Shown here: piece by piece, positions 22,479 through 36,091 of the stretch
Numbering within the stretch: position 1 is the stretch's first letter
Layout of the letters: the number at the start of each line of letters is the position of its first letter
Source of the DNA: Rosa chinensis
Taxonomy: Eukaryota; Streptophyta; Magnoliopsida; Rosales; Rosaceae
Length of the DNA: 64,000 nt
Assembly (NCBI RefSeq): GCF_002994745.2
Contig: NC_037091.1
Location: forward strand, 15,500,501-15,564,500
Direction of reading: 5' to 3'
The notes under the pieces: model-generated
Database searches by the model: none
The model's input: only the letters and a program-made list of their open reading frames with translations
Told to the model about the DNA's origin: nothing
Translations under genes and position numbers: made by a program

Positions 22479-24125
22479 TGTGACAAGAGGAAAATACATT
22501 GGAAAACATGGAATGCATTGTGTAATCCGAAGGAAGAGGGGGGTCTTGGCTTTCGTAGCCTTTCGAACTTCAATTCAGCAATGCTTGCTAAGCAGGCATG
22601 GAGGGTGATTTCTAACCCCAATTCTCTTATTGCTCGTCTTTATAAAGCAAAGTACTACCCTACAGAGTCCTTTTGGACAGCAGAATTACATACCTCTCCT
22701 TCTTATTCATGGAGAAGTATCTTCTCTACAAGGGAACTTTTACAAGAAAGTGTTTATTGGCAAATTGGTAATGGGACGCAGGTAAACATTTGGTCGGACT
22801 CGTGGGTGCCTAGTTTACTAAGTGGGAAACCCAATGTGAATGCAACGGCCTTGGAGAAGGTGGCCGGGGTACAAGATCTGATCTCCACTACTGGAAGTTG
22901 GAATGTTGAGCTAATTAATAGGCTTTTTTCTGTGGAGGAAGCAGAAGCGATATTGAGCATACCACTAAGCTCAAGGAATGTAGAAGATAGATTGGTATGG
23001 AAGTTAGAGAGGGATGGTAAGTATTCGGTAAAAACTGCTTATCGATTCTCTCTTTCTCATTCTAATTCTAGAAGTCCATTTGAACTCTTTGTTGGTGTCG
23101 ATTTTTGGAAGAAATTATGGAAGGTTGTGATGCCTAGTTCAGCGAAGATTCATATTTGGAGGGTTTGTCATAACATTCTCCCTTCAAAGGAAAGGTTACT
23201 GTCTAGAAGAGTGCCTTTGGAAACACAGGTTTGTGTTCTTTGTGAAAGTGCAACTGAGACATCTTTGCACATTTGTCGTGATTGTCCTTTTACAAAATAG
23301 GTTTTACAAGGTAATGGTGTGTTGGTTCACACTTGTTTCAGTCCACAAGCTTTGAATTGTGACTTGCTAGGGTGGTTGAGCATCTGTGTTCAGGCTTTAT
23401 CGTTAAAGGATTTGGGGGATCTTCTGTTTCTTTTGTGGAGTGTGTGGAAGGAAAGAAATAGTAGAGTATGGGATGATAAGAAAGGTCAACCTTGGGATGT
23501 TCTACTTAAGGCTACTACAAGATTACAGGATTTTCGTTTTCATAATACTAGGCCGACATTGAGGGAGCCTAGCAACTCAAGATTGGCTCGGTGGCGGGCT
23601 CCATCAGTGGGGATCTATAAAATTAATGTGGATGGCAGTTTTGATCATGTTTCAAGAAATGGTAGCGCTGGTTTTGTGGTGCATGATTGCAATGGCACCA
23701 TGATAGCAGGAGGAGGGAAACCGCTGTGTGGGTTGCTTTCAGCTGAACATGCAGAAGCATTGGCATGTAAACTAGCTTTTCACTTTGTCTTGGATCAGGT
23801 TTTGGTACCGGCCATAGTGGAGACTGACTCTCAGCTTGTGCAGCAGCAATTGTGCAGGTCTGGGGGGAGTAATTTCTCACATCTTGGGCGGCTTTATGAT
23901 GATTTGGGCTCCATTTTGAGAGCTCACTCTAATTTGAAGGTCGTTTATACCAGAAGAGGTGCTAATAAAGCAGCTCATCTAATGGCTGCATCTGTTAGTT
24001 CGTTATCTCGAGAATGTTTTTATTTTTCTCCTCCTCCCTTTCTGCTTGCTGTTATTGCAGCTGAGCAAGACCATATGTAATTCTTATTATTCTTAATAAA
24101 AGTTGACCTCTTCTTTTCAAAAAAA
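22479..24125 (+). mobile_element. 5'-truncated LINE
   Basis: A 1.65-kb fragment flanked by 12-bp target duplications AACTAACTACAT (22467-22478 and 24126-24137) and ending in an AATAAA signal near 24093 and a short A tail. Copy A at about 19219-19231 has the target once and no LINE. The frame starts inside the C-terminal part of reverse transcriptase. Confidence 0.92.
22518..24080 (+). pseudogene. LINE ORF2 3' part: zinc-binding RT domain and RNase H
   Basis: The first part (22518-23300) matches the region downstream of the reverse transcriptase catalytic core in plant LINEs, including the zinc-binding RT domain with CVLCESATETSLHICRDCP. A single in-frame TAG at 23298 stops it, and the same frame continues at 23319-24080 with an RNase H domain (KINVDGSF, AEHAEALACK, ETDSQLVQQ, carrying the D/E/D acidic residues). 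Apart from that stop the frame is open. The endonuclease and catalytic RT motifs are missing through 5' truncation. It is closely related to the LINE at 42783-47957, whose matching block reads MCNPKEAGGLWFRSL against MCNPKEEGGLGFRSL here. Confidence 0.9.
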
Positions 24126-24137
24126 AACTAACTACAT

Positions 24138-25255
24138 ATAACAAACAATAAATTACACCTCTTCTGAATTGGGAGAGAAATTGTAATTATCAATAAAAAT
24201 TGCTTTAAATAAAAATTTATCCAAAAGCATTTCGTATACTTACTAGTAGGAGTACTGTTCACCAAGTGAAGAATACTACACTACATGTATATCTTAATTC
24301 AATGGTGGAAAACAAAATAACTTAAACCTAATATTAATTCTCCCACCACTAGATATAAATTCAATGGTGATTGAGCATAATATAATTTTCTTAGAAAGTT
24401 ACTAACCATGTACCTATACCCTTAATAAGAGCTTCAAGAAAGCACTACCAAATTTGGTATTTGAACATCACTTCATTCTTTTCTTCATCAAACTACCTAT
24501 TTCCATTATTTTTATTTTACATTTTACACCTCTCATTCTATCCCCCTCCATCTACCATCCATCTTCACATTCACGTTAGCCACATCCGACGATGTCACTC
24601 ATCAGCTCCGGTGATGCCAACCAGCTAATTCCTGCAGAGTGAAGTTGAGCTTGAAAGTTGAAAATACTGAAAAAAATAAAAATAAAAAATAAACAAAATA
24701 AAGTCATATGACGAGATCGGCAAATCAACTTTAATTACATGACTATCATATGAAACTTGATCAAATCCATGTTCAAAGATCTTTAGTATTAAATAACTTT
24801 AATGAAGATTAGAGATTTCAGCGAGCTGTAATAAAAGCTTAAACTCTAATCCATTTAAATTTAAAATACAACATAAAAATGAAATATCTCGGATGATGTA
24901 CTAACTTGTATTGGAAAAATAACCACAAAAAGTGGTTCAGTGGTGTGGAACCCCCATATCCTGCGTTTGCCCACGTCAAGTTATCTACTGAAATATAAAC
25001 GTGGCCATGGGAGGGGCTACAATGCCCTGTTGGCTGTCTGAACCCTCAGCGGATTAATCTCTGGGCCTAGAAACCATGAGTTTGATAATTATATCTAAAC
25101 CAGTGTGTATTACCTACACTATATCCGATCAACTTATATGCCAATTAACACTAATTCGACAAATAAATAAGAATACAAAATTGAATTGGTACAAAACTAA
25201 TGAATTGGAAATCACTGAGTTGTTTGGATGATAGAGGCTTGCAGTAGCAATCTTG
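24138..25255. other. Copy B DNA without counterpart in copy A
   Basis: No gene. The part 24930-25090 (AGTGGTTCAGTGGTG through ATCTCTGGGCCTAG) looks like a retroposon tail or head but I could not assign it. Confidence 0.4.
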
Positions 25256-25740
25256 CACTTACGCACTAGTTCTTCAACCTCTATCTAGCAATATACAACT
25301 ACCAATTGGACACATACTATAACCCTAGCTAACTTGATGTTTCTCTTACGGAAAAAAAAAAAAAAAAAAAAGATGGAAGATGGAATTGTAGTGATTTTCA
25401 TGTTGGCTTCCGGCCATACTTATATAAAGATCGTTTACGACTGTTTTAAGTGCAGTTGCAACTCCTTATTACCTGAAAACTCAAACTGTCAAAATGAAAA
25501 AAATGTATTTCCATTTTTCCTTCCAATGCTCATCTTTTGACGGATTAATATATTTATTTATATATCAATACTGTCCAAGAGGTGAGCTTCCACGAAGCGC
25601 TCACTCTTCTAGCCAACTTCCATTTACTATGTGTTATAAGTTGGACTTATAAACATATGTGACTTGGATTATATTTGCGATTGATTCTCAGAATTTCTAA
25701 AGATATAGAGGAACAACATTGTACAAGATACAATACAATG

Positions 25741-26756
25741 TGGTTCACGATTTTGATTGTAGAGGAACAATTAAACGTCCATTATTTCAGCACAAACACC
25801 AGTTTGTGTTCCTTCCTTCAACTCCAAATACATACACAATAAATTTGCCTAAAAAGAACCATCACAAATGACTACCGTCGTACTGCCAACCAAGCCGGGA
25901 ATCCAGAAGGGAGGAGAAAACAAATGTGGTGCCTCTTTTTTTTTTTTTTTTTTTTTCATTTTGTTATAAGGGAGGATCATCATATTTTACAAATAGGAGA
26001 GGTCTGAAATAGAACCCATATTAGAACAACCCCTCTTTACAAAATGCCAGAAAGAGATGCTCAAACCACAAGTCTTTTGAAGAAACCTATAAATCAAATG
26101 CATTTGAGCCCAATTACGCAGCAGCCAAAGCCCAAATCTTTCATGCCATTGATGAAAAAATAATAAGTTCAGCTAGCTTGCCAACAGACAAGTGGTCTTT
26201 ATTTTTTTTTTTTTTGACAAATGAGACGAGTGATCTTGAATTACAAGAATGCAATTGCATCCAGGAAAAAGTCCAAGAGTGCGGTTCATTTCTTTGGTTC
26301 TGGCGTTCAATACTAATGCACAGCTTTGTTTCAGATTTGGGTGAACCAACTCAAACAAACTCACAGAAGGTTAGAGAACAAGAGATTAAAAAAAAAAAAA
26401 GACTACGGCTAGAAGTGTGACCGTTAGAGCAATCAAATCTCTGACCAAAAATGCTAAAATGATAAGCATGATCAAGTTCTATCCAGTAAAGAGACCTCTA
26501 ACCCCCAATTCATTAAATATATATACAATGTTCAGTTTGCACCCAAGATAGTACTGAAGAACCCAGCAGAATCTACAAAAAAGTGTCCTGTAGCAGGTAA
26601 GTCATATGATAGTCCATCAGACTAACAACCTAACACCAAACGCGGTTTAACTTTGAAATCAGAATTGAATAATTTTAGTCTAACAGTAAACAACTGAAAC
26701 AATGCCGAGTTAGTGATGAGTTAGATCTTCACATGTACCTAACCTGATGAATTGTG
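25741..26756. other. Intergenic DNA with T-tract retroposon ends
   Basis: No gene is supported. Long T runs at about 25937-25957 and 26203-26215 are each followed by sequence resembling the 3' ends of minus-strand retroposons. The remainder is probably 3' flank of the downstream minus-strand gene. Confidence 0.4.
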
Positions 26757-29700
26757 TTAGACAGATTCGGCCCCGTAATTTCCATCATGGTTGCCATTTT
26801 CTTTACTCAGTTTAGATTTTGGTAATGTAGAGACTTGTCGTGGGGATGTTCTGCTTGATTGCTGCCTCAAATTTAGGTAAGTGTAAATGGACATTCCGGC
26901 AATTGCTGTGAAGGCCCCACAAATACTGGTCTTGCCTGGATTGGAACTAAACAGGTAGTAGTTTCCAAGAAGAATGACACATGTTTTGAATTGACCAAGA
27001 ACAACATGTGTAACAGCAGATGTAGCCCTGTCATTTAACAGAAAGATAAAAAATGAGGATGAGAACCAAAACAACCAGCTAAAATAAAATTTAGTGTGCA
27101 TAGCTCAAAAAGTAAAAGAAATAGTGATGAATGAAAATATAATTGTCCCTAATATACACTATACAAAATGCAGGAAATGAATCCATTATCTAATCTTACA
27201 AGACTACAGTTGAAGTACTTATCATGAGAAAGGGAGTTTCTAGTATTTATCATAATGGTCATCTGTAAAACTTGGCCTGGTGTCTTTTTGGTCAGTTGTC
27301 TACGGTCTACCTGCAGGTAATTCTAGATATTGGGGCAATATGTTGTTCAGTCTAGCAAGTGTTGTTCAATCCTCCCACATGGTCGTAAGTTATTGGTTAT
27401 GGCCTACCATGGATACAACTAACCTCCTTCAGTCATTGCCTCCTATCAGCTATACTCTAGAATTGTTAATGACGTTGTGAGTCCACGGCTATAATGTTGC
27501 TAACGAGATTCTATCTTGGCTTGTTTGAGAGCCATTACGTGCCAGGTGAACAAAAAATCAAGTGAAGAAATTGATCCATGATGTAATGAATTACTAACGC
27601 AATGCGGATGATAATACACAATGAAACAGTAAATTATTTGACAACGCGATTAGTGCAAATGATAAAAGCTATGCAAGAATAAAACAAAATACCCACTAGT
27701 TATCAAGAACTCTTCACTATCACATATTTACTTTTGAAAAACTGTTATTGTTCTGGAAGATTTTCTGCGATAAATAGGTTGTAAGAAAATGTAGAATTAA
27801 GTGTCCAAGTAAAATGAAATGGTGAAGATACACCTCAAAACAATTTAGATTTCTCTCATCAATTCGGAATGTAACCAATTCTCATATCCAGTAGAAGATT
27901 TGCCAGTAGTTATCTATCTCTCCAACAAAGAAGTAAAGACACAGATAGAGGTTAAATGGATGTGAAAGGCAGGAACTGTTGAATTGAAGAGCTAGACACT
28001 TTATACATAGACATTATGTATCGTTAAAAATAGACCATTGTCCTAGCCATTATATATAGACATCATGTATCCTTAAAAACAGACCTGTTTCCTAGCCATA
28101 ATATGATATATGGAAACTTCAGATGCAAAGTAGATAAAATGCTTCAAAGAACCTCAGCGATCCATATAGTCCATATCTAATCTAACAGCTAAGCTAAAAG
28201 ATCATTACTAACGCTGAATCTATGACATATGCAAGTTGAATTATAATATTGTACCCCATAGACAACTTTGTTCATTTTTTACAACTGAAACTTCACATGT
28301 TTGGCTACTTGGGTATAACATAAACCAGACACCAGCGAGGCAAAGATTTTTATAATTCGAAACAGAACCGCACAGGTCATTATGTAGTGGCCACAGAGAA
28401 GAAACAGATATTATATAGGGGCCTATATAGAACATACATACCCAAGAGCTAGAGCACCAGACCACTGAAGTAAGAAGCCGAGAATAGCTGACATGAGAAT
28501 TGCTGAGGTGTTATTAAAACTCCAATTAAAGGAGAGAGCACCAGGTGGATCCAACCAGGGTATCAGTGCGACCAGAAAAAATAAAGTAACTGGTGTTGTC
28601 TTCCACATTAACCTGTTCAATGAGTTGCATTTTGGTTAAGATGCAAATGGAGATTCTTTCGTGTAGATGTCAAAATAAAGGACATTCCAATAAAAATTCA
28701 AGAATTACAAATGCAGCATAACTTACGCCAATGCTGTCCAGTTCTCCTGCTGTTGCAGACTAGACCAAAGAATCTTATTAATTGCACTAGGTATTATCCA
28801 TGCTAATGCTATACAAGCACCAAAGAGATGGAATTGCAGATCCGTTACAGTAGCCACAGCAACACCAAAAGATACTACTGCAAGTGTTAGGACCTGAAAG
28901 ATTGAGTCAGGACAGAAATGAGAACTTGTTACATTTTGCTTGGCTGTAACAATGATTGAAAAATAAAGTAATAAATGTTGGAGCAGAATTCGGAAAGAGA
29001 GAGGTTAATCAATTCCCAGGTAGCCAGACTGATACAAGCATCCTAAATACAAAAGTATCATAGACCAAAAGAATAGTAACACCAGTTCAAGAGATGTAAA
29101 CCAGAAAAGTAGCATGGCAGCACTTCAGAGAGAGAAAGAAGGCAGGATTAGGTGATTCATTTGGATATGTAAAATGTCCAGGATGTCTCCACATATTTGA
29201 AGTAAAATTTTAATATTGTACACATGGCTGAAATGGTGCCGGACGCATAAAACTCATGGTGGACAAATCAACTCCAAAATATTCTATCGATGTCTCTACA
29301 TATATTATAAAAATTTTATGTTTTATTTATGATTGGTATGCAGTCACCAATGCCAGGTTTTACAATCAAATACACTTTTCCATATAGCAGCTTATTTTTT
29401 CCCTGTTGTAATATATATTCGCCCGAATAAATTTGTTGGTACTATGCAGACCACAGGGAATATAAGGTTCACATACTCCTGATTTCTTCGTCCATCAAAA
29501 GAAGATGAAAATAATGAGGATAGCGAAAACAATATAGTATCCACTTTTCCCCAAACACACAAAGCTATACATCAATCACCTTTGTTTTCTTTTTTGTGAC
29601 GAGTAAAACCAGACATGGATCATCCCAAATTTTTTGGTCTGCTACAGTTTACTTGCATAATTGATACTCAAGACGCCCAAGAGAAAACTGTTACCTTGGA

Positions 29701-31235
29701 AAAAGACACTCTCTTATTGTAGAGTAAAAATTCTGCGAGAACAATTGATGGGGTAACCGCAATCTTAGACATCTGATAAAAACCCACACTGAAGAAAGAG
29801 ATATTAAATTCAATGTTCAAAAACTATATTAATTAGGAAAAAAGTTATGAAATATCTCACCTATTGTACTTTAAGCTAACATTAGCAAGGCCGGTGGATA
29901 GAGCCATAACAAAGCCAAGAGTAAATAACGTAGATAAGCGAGCCGATTTTGAGGGAGATGCAGGGAGGATAGACAGAGATTTCAGAATGGCCATCAATAA
30001 CCAGCTTACAACGTAGTGGATAAAAGTGAGAAATATAGGAAACTGGAACCCAACAACTTTGAGCACCTGAAGAAGACAAAGGAAGTTACCAACTGAACTG
30101 CTGTAACTTTAAGATCCAATCAGGCAATTTACAGATCGATTCAACATGGTAGAAAGTTTAGCATACGAACCAATTTGTTCATGAAAATTATACCAACAGC
30201 AACTATAAAATTGAATGTAAGAGCAGTTGCAGGGCCACATAGTTGTTGCTGTTGACGCTTTGCACCTTCAGGTGAGCGAAACACATTGAATAGAGAAGAC
30301 CGCAAGTCTTCAAGAGCTTTTCCTGAGTTAATGAAAAATAGAGTTGGATGAGAAGAATTATATCATTGTCTAACATAATACATATCCATGACTACTGTCA
30401 TACTCTAAATGGTTTGCTTATTGTATGATTAATTTTGCTTTCAAACAATCACTTAAATCACAGACAGTGAGGAACCAAGAGCTTTCGGAACATAAATAAA
30501 ATGCATAAATGCAATCACTTAAACCACAAACATATTGGCCTCTACATCAGCTAAAGAAACCATTGTTACCCTCCATTGGGTACTCAAAAGTCAAAACACA
30601 AAACAAGAGTAGTCTAAACTCTTTTTAAGAAGAAGCATTCAACTTATAAAGAACATATACAATATCAAGGTGGAGAATCACACTCGGGAACCACGTCATA
30701 AGCAATCACACCTTATAACATACTCAAGGTCGGGGATTTTCATGAACAAAAGCAAATCTTCTTACAAAAAAAAAAATCGAGATGTTACAAGTTCAAATAA
30801 ATTGCCGTAACAAATAGGGAGAATAATTATTTAATAAAAGGGAAGAAAAAGATTCATATCAAATAGATTCTAAAACAAAGTGGTTAACATTTTCAACAAA
30901 AATCTCATGCAAATGGGCCAATGTAGTCATAAGTAAACAGGTGTTAAAATCTACCAATAGCTATTTGATTAAACCAAAAAACTAAGAGCCCCAGAAACGC
31001 CGGCCACTAATTGCATCAGTCACCCAGATCAACCAAACTAAGAGACCCTTCATAGCTATGTCTAATCATGAAAAAAAAAAATTAAGCCTTTAAATTAAAC
31101 AAAAAATTCAAAAGAAAAAGAAAAATATTATTGGAATTAAGAATAGGGAAACTGAAGATTACCTCTTTCACCAGCATCACTATCCTTGCGTTTGAGAATC
31201 TTCCTGACATCTTTCCTCCCTAAGAAATTTAACAT
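26757..31235 (-). CDS. Nucleotide-sugar transporter, UGNT1-like
   Basis: Seven minus-strand exons: 31163-31235, 30171-30322, 29861-30066, 29695-29788, 28727-28893, 28442-28612 and 26757-27027. All have GT-AG borders and matching phases, giving 377 residues. The product is a multi-spanning member of the drug/metabolite transporter (TPT/nucleotide-sugar) family that exchanges a nucleotide sugar for a nucleotide monophosphate across a Golgi or ER membrane. Signature blocks are NFIVAVGIIFMNKLVLK, SVGFYQMSKIAVTPSIVLAE and THVVLGQFKTCVILLGNYYLF. The hydrophilic N terminus is basic (LKRKDSDAGERGK), and the C terminus is a Ser/Lys-rich tail. The exon pattern and motifs recall the Arabidopsis UGNT1 (UDP-GlcNAc transporter) clade, but I cannot settle the substrate by eye. 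Intron 6 is long (about 1.4 kb) but I recognise no element in it. Confidence 0.88.
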
Positions 31236-31858
31236 TTTTGGGTTGGGGTTGCAAAAGCATAAACCTTTCGATCTCTAACACTGTCTCTGATTAAAAAGAA
31301 GTAGTTTTCGGGTTCTGGGTCTCTCTCTAACGGCGTTATTAGAGTGAGAGTGGAGCAGCAAGTAATAGCTGTGAGTTTGAGTTGAAATGAAATGACGAGG
31401 ATATGAAGGGGAAATGGGGAAAGAGAGCATCCATTTAGGAGACAGAGACGGAGAGACACGTGGGTTGACGAGAGCGGTGATGGCGGAAATTTGAAGTTGT
31501 TTGTCTCTGAGACTGAGAGAGAACTTTTTTCTTTTTCTTTCTCTATCACAGAGTGTCTGAGAAATAGAGAGAAAACAATACAAAGATCGAGGTCGAAGAC
31601 ATCATCAGGCCTGCCCCAAGTACCGACAGACAGTTAAAAACGGTGGTAAACTCTTTTTCTTTTCCCTTGTTTTGACCACCCCACGAGAAAGTTTTTGTTT
31701 TTTTTTTCTACTTTAAGCCCGTCTCGTCGGCAGGAATGTCAAAATAGGAAAATGATTTATTTTCCTTTTCGATATGAAATGAAATATGTTTTGGTATTTC
31801 TATGTGGGGTGTTTGAAACATTATTGAAAATTAAATTATGAAATTTATTTTCCATTCT
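31236..31858 (-). other. Upstream region of the sugar transporter gene
   Basis: Leader and promoter region on the minus strand, with CT/GA-rich tracts near 31290-31580. No separate gene is supported; the open frames here are low-complexity. Confidence 0.5.
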
Positions 31859-31871
31859 TATTATAGTGTTT

Positions 31872-34800
31872 TTTTTTTTTTTGAGGGGAATGAAAGACTA
31901 ATTCATTGATGAAACATCATTACAATCAGAGATTAAAATTGCCTCCACAGACAGAGAGGAATAGTCGAAAAAAATTCCAACTGAAAATCGGCATTCTTAG
32001 CATCTTGCGCCAAGATATGAGCCGCTCCATTGGCTTGTCTTCCTACCTTAAGAACACAAGCATCCAAAGCTTCATGCAATAGCTCCCGTAGGTCTGCTAA
32101 CAGAAAACCCAAATCTGAATGGTCTAAAGAAGAAGATGATAGAGCCGTCACCAACTCCAGGCAATCAGTTTCCACAATTAGAGGTGTGAGATGATTCTCA
32201 AGAGCTGTCTACACCCCAAGAAGCAGGGCCAACAGCTCAGCATGTTTGGCTGAGTTTGCTGTCATGACCGAATGCCGAAACCCATGCAGAAACAGCCCAG
32301 TATGATCACAAAACACTCCTCCTAACCCTGTACACCTAGAGATCTGATCAAACGCTACATCAACATTCAACTTCACATAGCCAACTGGAGGCTTAGTCCA
32401 CTTTGGCATGACCCGGATCCCCGACATGGACTGAGTAGCAACATGAGCTGCTTTGTAATCCTTCCACCATCCCAAAGTCATGGGTACCACCTCAGAGGCT
32501 TGCTTGAAATCTCCATCCCAAACTTTGGCGTTCCTATTTCTCCAAGTAGCCCACAAGATCATCAAGGAAGGGGCAAAGTTTTGAGGAGTCAAATTATGGA
32601 CAGTAACCAACCAGTCAGCAACGGTTGTAAGGGCCGAAACCAAGGGTAAATTGGCACCTTCAATCAGGCTAGCAGCGTGAGGACAGTCACGAACCGCATG
32701 GATATGTGTCTCAACGTCTTCGTCACAAAGTGGGCATTCGGTATCAAGATCAATACCACGTTCACTTAGCCGACTCTGAGTAGGAAGAAATTTAGCCGCT
32801 GCTTTCCATGCACAAATTTTCACAGTATTGGGCACAGATGCTTTCCACAATTGATTCCACAGATCCGCACTTGGATTGAGTGCGGAAGAATGATCAGCAA
32901 GAACTCTGTGTTGAGCCACATGATAGGCTGACTTCACTGTAAACCAGCCTTTTTTGTCGCCACCCCAAATCCATCTATCCTCATGATTCCGGGGACTAAG
33001 CAGAAGATCAAGGATCTTTTGAACAATATGAGCAGGAAAAAGTTCTAAAAGCAAAGTAGAATTCCACACACCTGGGGACAGAAAGAGGTCAGCTACATAT
33101 GTAACACGATCTAAAAGATAAACACCCAACTCCTCCCCACATAACCACGGGTCTGACCAAATGTTAGTAGACAAACCATTCCCAATATGACGCTGAATAC
33201 CAGCTCGAAGTATCTCTCTCCCATGCAAAATAATTCTCCAAGCATATGAAGGTTGTGTCCCCAATGTAGCTTCCCAAAAATTGCTAGTTGGAAAATAAAG
33301 AGCTTTGAACAATTGACCAATAAAAGAATCAGGGCTTTGGATTAATCTCCAGCCCTGCTTGGCTAGCATAGCCAAGTTGAAAGCAAATAAATGTCGAAAT
33401 CCCATGCCTCCCACACTTTTAGGTTTACACAAATCATCCCATGCCCGCCAATGCATCCCCTTTTTCTCATCCGTACTCCCCCACCAGAATTGGGCACATA
33501 ACTGATGAAGTTCCTGAATAAGGGTCTGGGGGAGCAGGTAACAATTCATTGTGTACAACGGCATAGCCTGCGCCACCACCTTAATTAAAATCTCCCTTCC
33601 TGCTGCACTAAGTAATTTAGACCTCCAACCAGTTAGTTTTTTGGACAAATTATCTTTAATGTAAGCAAAAGTATCAGACTTGGATCTGCCAACAAGAGTT
33701 GGAATGCCCAGATATTTCTCATGCTTATCCACCACTTGCACTCCTGTGCCATAGAAACCCTCATGTGGGGAAGGACACTCCCACTGAAAACCACATTACT
33801 CTTCTGCACCTGTTGCCCAGAAGCTCGTTCATAAACATTTAATAAATTCCGAATCAAGGTACAATCCTGAGAGGTAGCACTAGAGTAGAGCATACTATCG
33901 TCAGCAAAAGGTACCCCATCACAAATACGCAGCCCCTGCCAATGACCAGACGAGACCGAATGCGTAATCAATGCAGATCAACCTTCAGCACATAGCAAGA
34001 AAAGATAAAGTGACAATGGGTCACCTTGCCGCAACCCACGTTGTGGAGTGACAAACCCTCGGGGAGTACCAATAATAATAAAAGAATAACGCACTGTAGA
34101 TAAGCAAGACATTATCAGTTGCACCCATTGCTCAGCAAAACCCATCTTCAACATGATTCTCTGTAAAAAGCCCCACTCAAGTCGATCATAGGCTTTGCTA
34201 ATGTCCAGCTTAAGGGCTAAAAAGCCCTCCTGTCCCCGCCTCAACTTGTGCATATAATGAGCTAACTCCGAAGCTACCAAAGTATTATCAAAGATCAGAC
34301 GATCAGGAACAAAAGCACTTTGTTGAGGAGAGATAATCGCTGGCAAGAAACTCTTGAGTCTATCAGCAAGGACTTTAGAGGCAATTTTATAAATGACATT
34401 GCATAACGCAATAGGTCGCAAATGCGACATATTCACCACCTCCCTAACCTTAGGAATAAGAGCAACATAAGTATAAGTCAAGTCTGGGGGCAGTTCCAAA
34501 TGAGTTAACATCGAAATGACCGCATTACTAACCTCATGGCCAACGAGGTCCCAATATTTCTGGAAAAAGAAAGGTGAAAGACCATCCGGACCTGGCACCT
34601 TTGAAGGATGCATCTGAAAAAGAGCTATACGGACTTCCTCCAAACAATATGGTGCTAGTAACGTCTCATTCATCTGAGGAGAAACTCGGGGTTCAATGGT
34701 TTGGAGAACCAAATTTTGAGCCTCCACATCAGGGGTGTGGGAACTAAAAATAGTCTGAAAATACTCCAAAACCACACTTTCGATACCCGCCTTGGACTCT

Positions 34801-36078
34801 TGCCATACCCCATTAACATCGAATAGACCCTTAATTCTATTCTTCGATCTATCTCCTGTTCGATGCTTTCTTAAGGAAAAATCGTGAATTCCGGTCTCCA
34901 TCCTTGAGCCAGATCGCTCTAGAACGCTGTCTCCAATACGTCTCATCAATAGACATTAATTCATTCAAACGTTGTGAGAGTTGAAGCTTAGAGGCCTGAT
35001 CACTCTGATCAAAAGGTTTCTAGAGAAGCGCATCTAACTGCGCTCTTACAGCGTCCACTTCTTCCCTTCAGCTCCGAAAGACAGTACGATCCCAATCCAA
35101 GAATTGTGTTCCCAACCCTTTAAACTTTCGGCAAAGCTACAACATCGGCGCCCCCCCCCCCCCCCATATGGGGTGCCCCAGGCCTCCTCCACCTTGGCTG
35201 AGAAACCTTCATGAGCACACCACATTTCTTCAAACCGGAATTGTCGCCGGTAGAAGTCCTGAAGCATTTGTTCCTTCTGCACTTCCAGCAGAAGAGGAGT
35301 ATGATCAGACCGGCTCGGGTGAAAATTGATGATCCTGGAGAACCCAAACTCCGAACTCCAAGCCAGCGTACAAGTACCCCTGTCAAGCCTCTCCTTTGTG
35401 TGAGAATCACACCATGTATAGAGACCACCCGCTGCCCCCATATCATTCAAATTACAATCCGACAGCGCTTGCCGGAAGGCCTACATCTGACTAACATTGC
35501 GTAGTCTACCCCCGGATTTCTCACCCAGTTCCAAAATCTCATTGAAATCACCGGCAACCACCCATCGCTCTCCCGGGTTTCGAACAAGAGACCGTAGCAA
35601 ATCCCAAGATGTATGACGCTGACCAGTTTCAGGATGGCCATAAAAGCCAGTGAACCTCCATTCTGCCTCGTTTGGGGCATTGATGAAAGCATCAATAAAA
35701 TATCGATCCACATCGCGGACCGTAACGGAGATAGTATCATCCCAAAGTAAAGCCAAACCCCCAGAACGATCAACTAGATCAAAGTGAGCAATATGAGAGA
35801 GACCAGTAGAGCGAAGAAGTGACTGATGTTGTTCCTTGGTGAAGTGCGTCTCACTGAGAAAAACCATATTCGCTCGATACTTCTAGATTAATAACTTGAG
35901 GGCATGACGAGTTCGTCTATTGACGATTCCTTGACAATTCCAAATCAGCACGTTCATGTTGAGAAAACAGGGTGATCAGAGCACCCATTATAGCCGTCCG
36001 ACGGCACTACAGAAAACCAAGGATGCCAGGGCAAGAAAACCTAGCTCAGAAGTATTCGCTTTTAATCCGAGTAATTCC
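31872..36078 (-). mobile_element. LINE, minus strand, decayed
   Basis: A 4.2-kb element flanked by the 13-bp duplication TATTATAGTGTTT (31859-31871 and 36079-36091). Its A tail appears as a T run at 31872-31882. The 5' end stops just above the endonuclease start codon, so no ORF1 is present. Confidence 0.9.
31933..35957 (-). pseudogene. LINE ORF2: endonuclease, RT, RNase H (broken)
   Basis: The frame starts at the ATG at 35957 (MNVLIWNCQGIVNRRTRHAL), the N terminus of an apurinic-type endonuclease. A TAG follows near 35886, then the LSETHFTKE block. Reverse transcriptase follows at 33978-34949, with [15 protein letters not shown] and [16 protein letters not shown] at 33978 separates it from the catalytic FADDSM motif (near 33900), and a frameshift lies near 33735. 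The longest piece, 32209-33741, carries the zinc-binding RT domain (CPLCDEDVETHIHAVRDCP) and the start of RNase H; an in-frame TAG at 32209 precedes the rest (31933-32175). A run of 16 C at about 35150-35165 disrupts the frame between endonuclease and RT. It could not make an active protein. Confidence 0.9.
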
Positions 36079-36091
36079 TATTATAGTGTTT

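Larger units (their letters stand above)
21486..25740. repeat. Tandem duplication, copy B
   Basis: Partner of copy A (12790-21120). It lacks the Helitron and the MITE but carries a truncated LINE (22479-24125) and a tiny poly(A) insertion (22148-22168). The stretch 24170-25240 has no counterpart in copy A. Confidence 0.75.
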
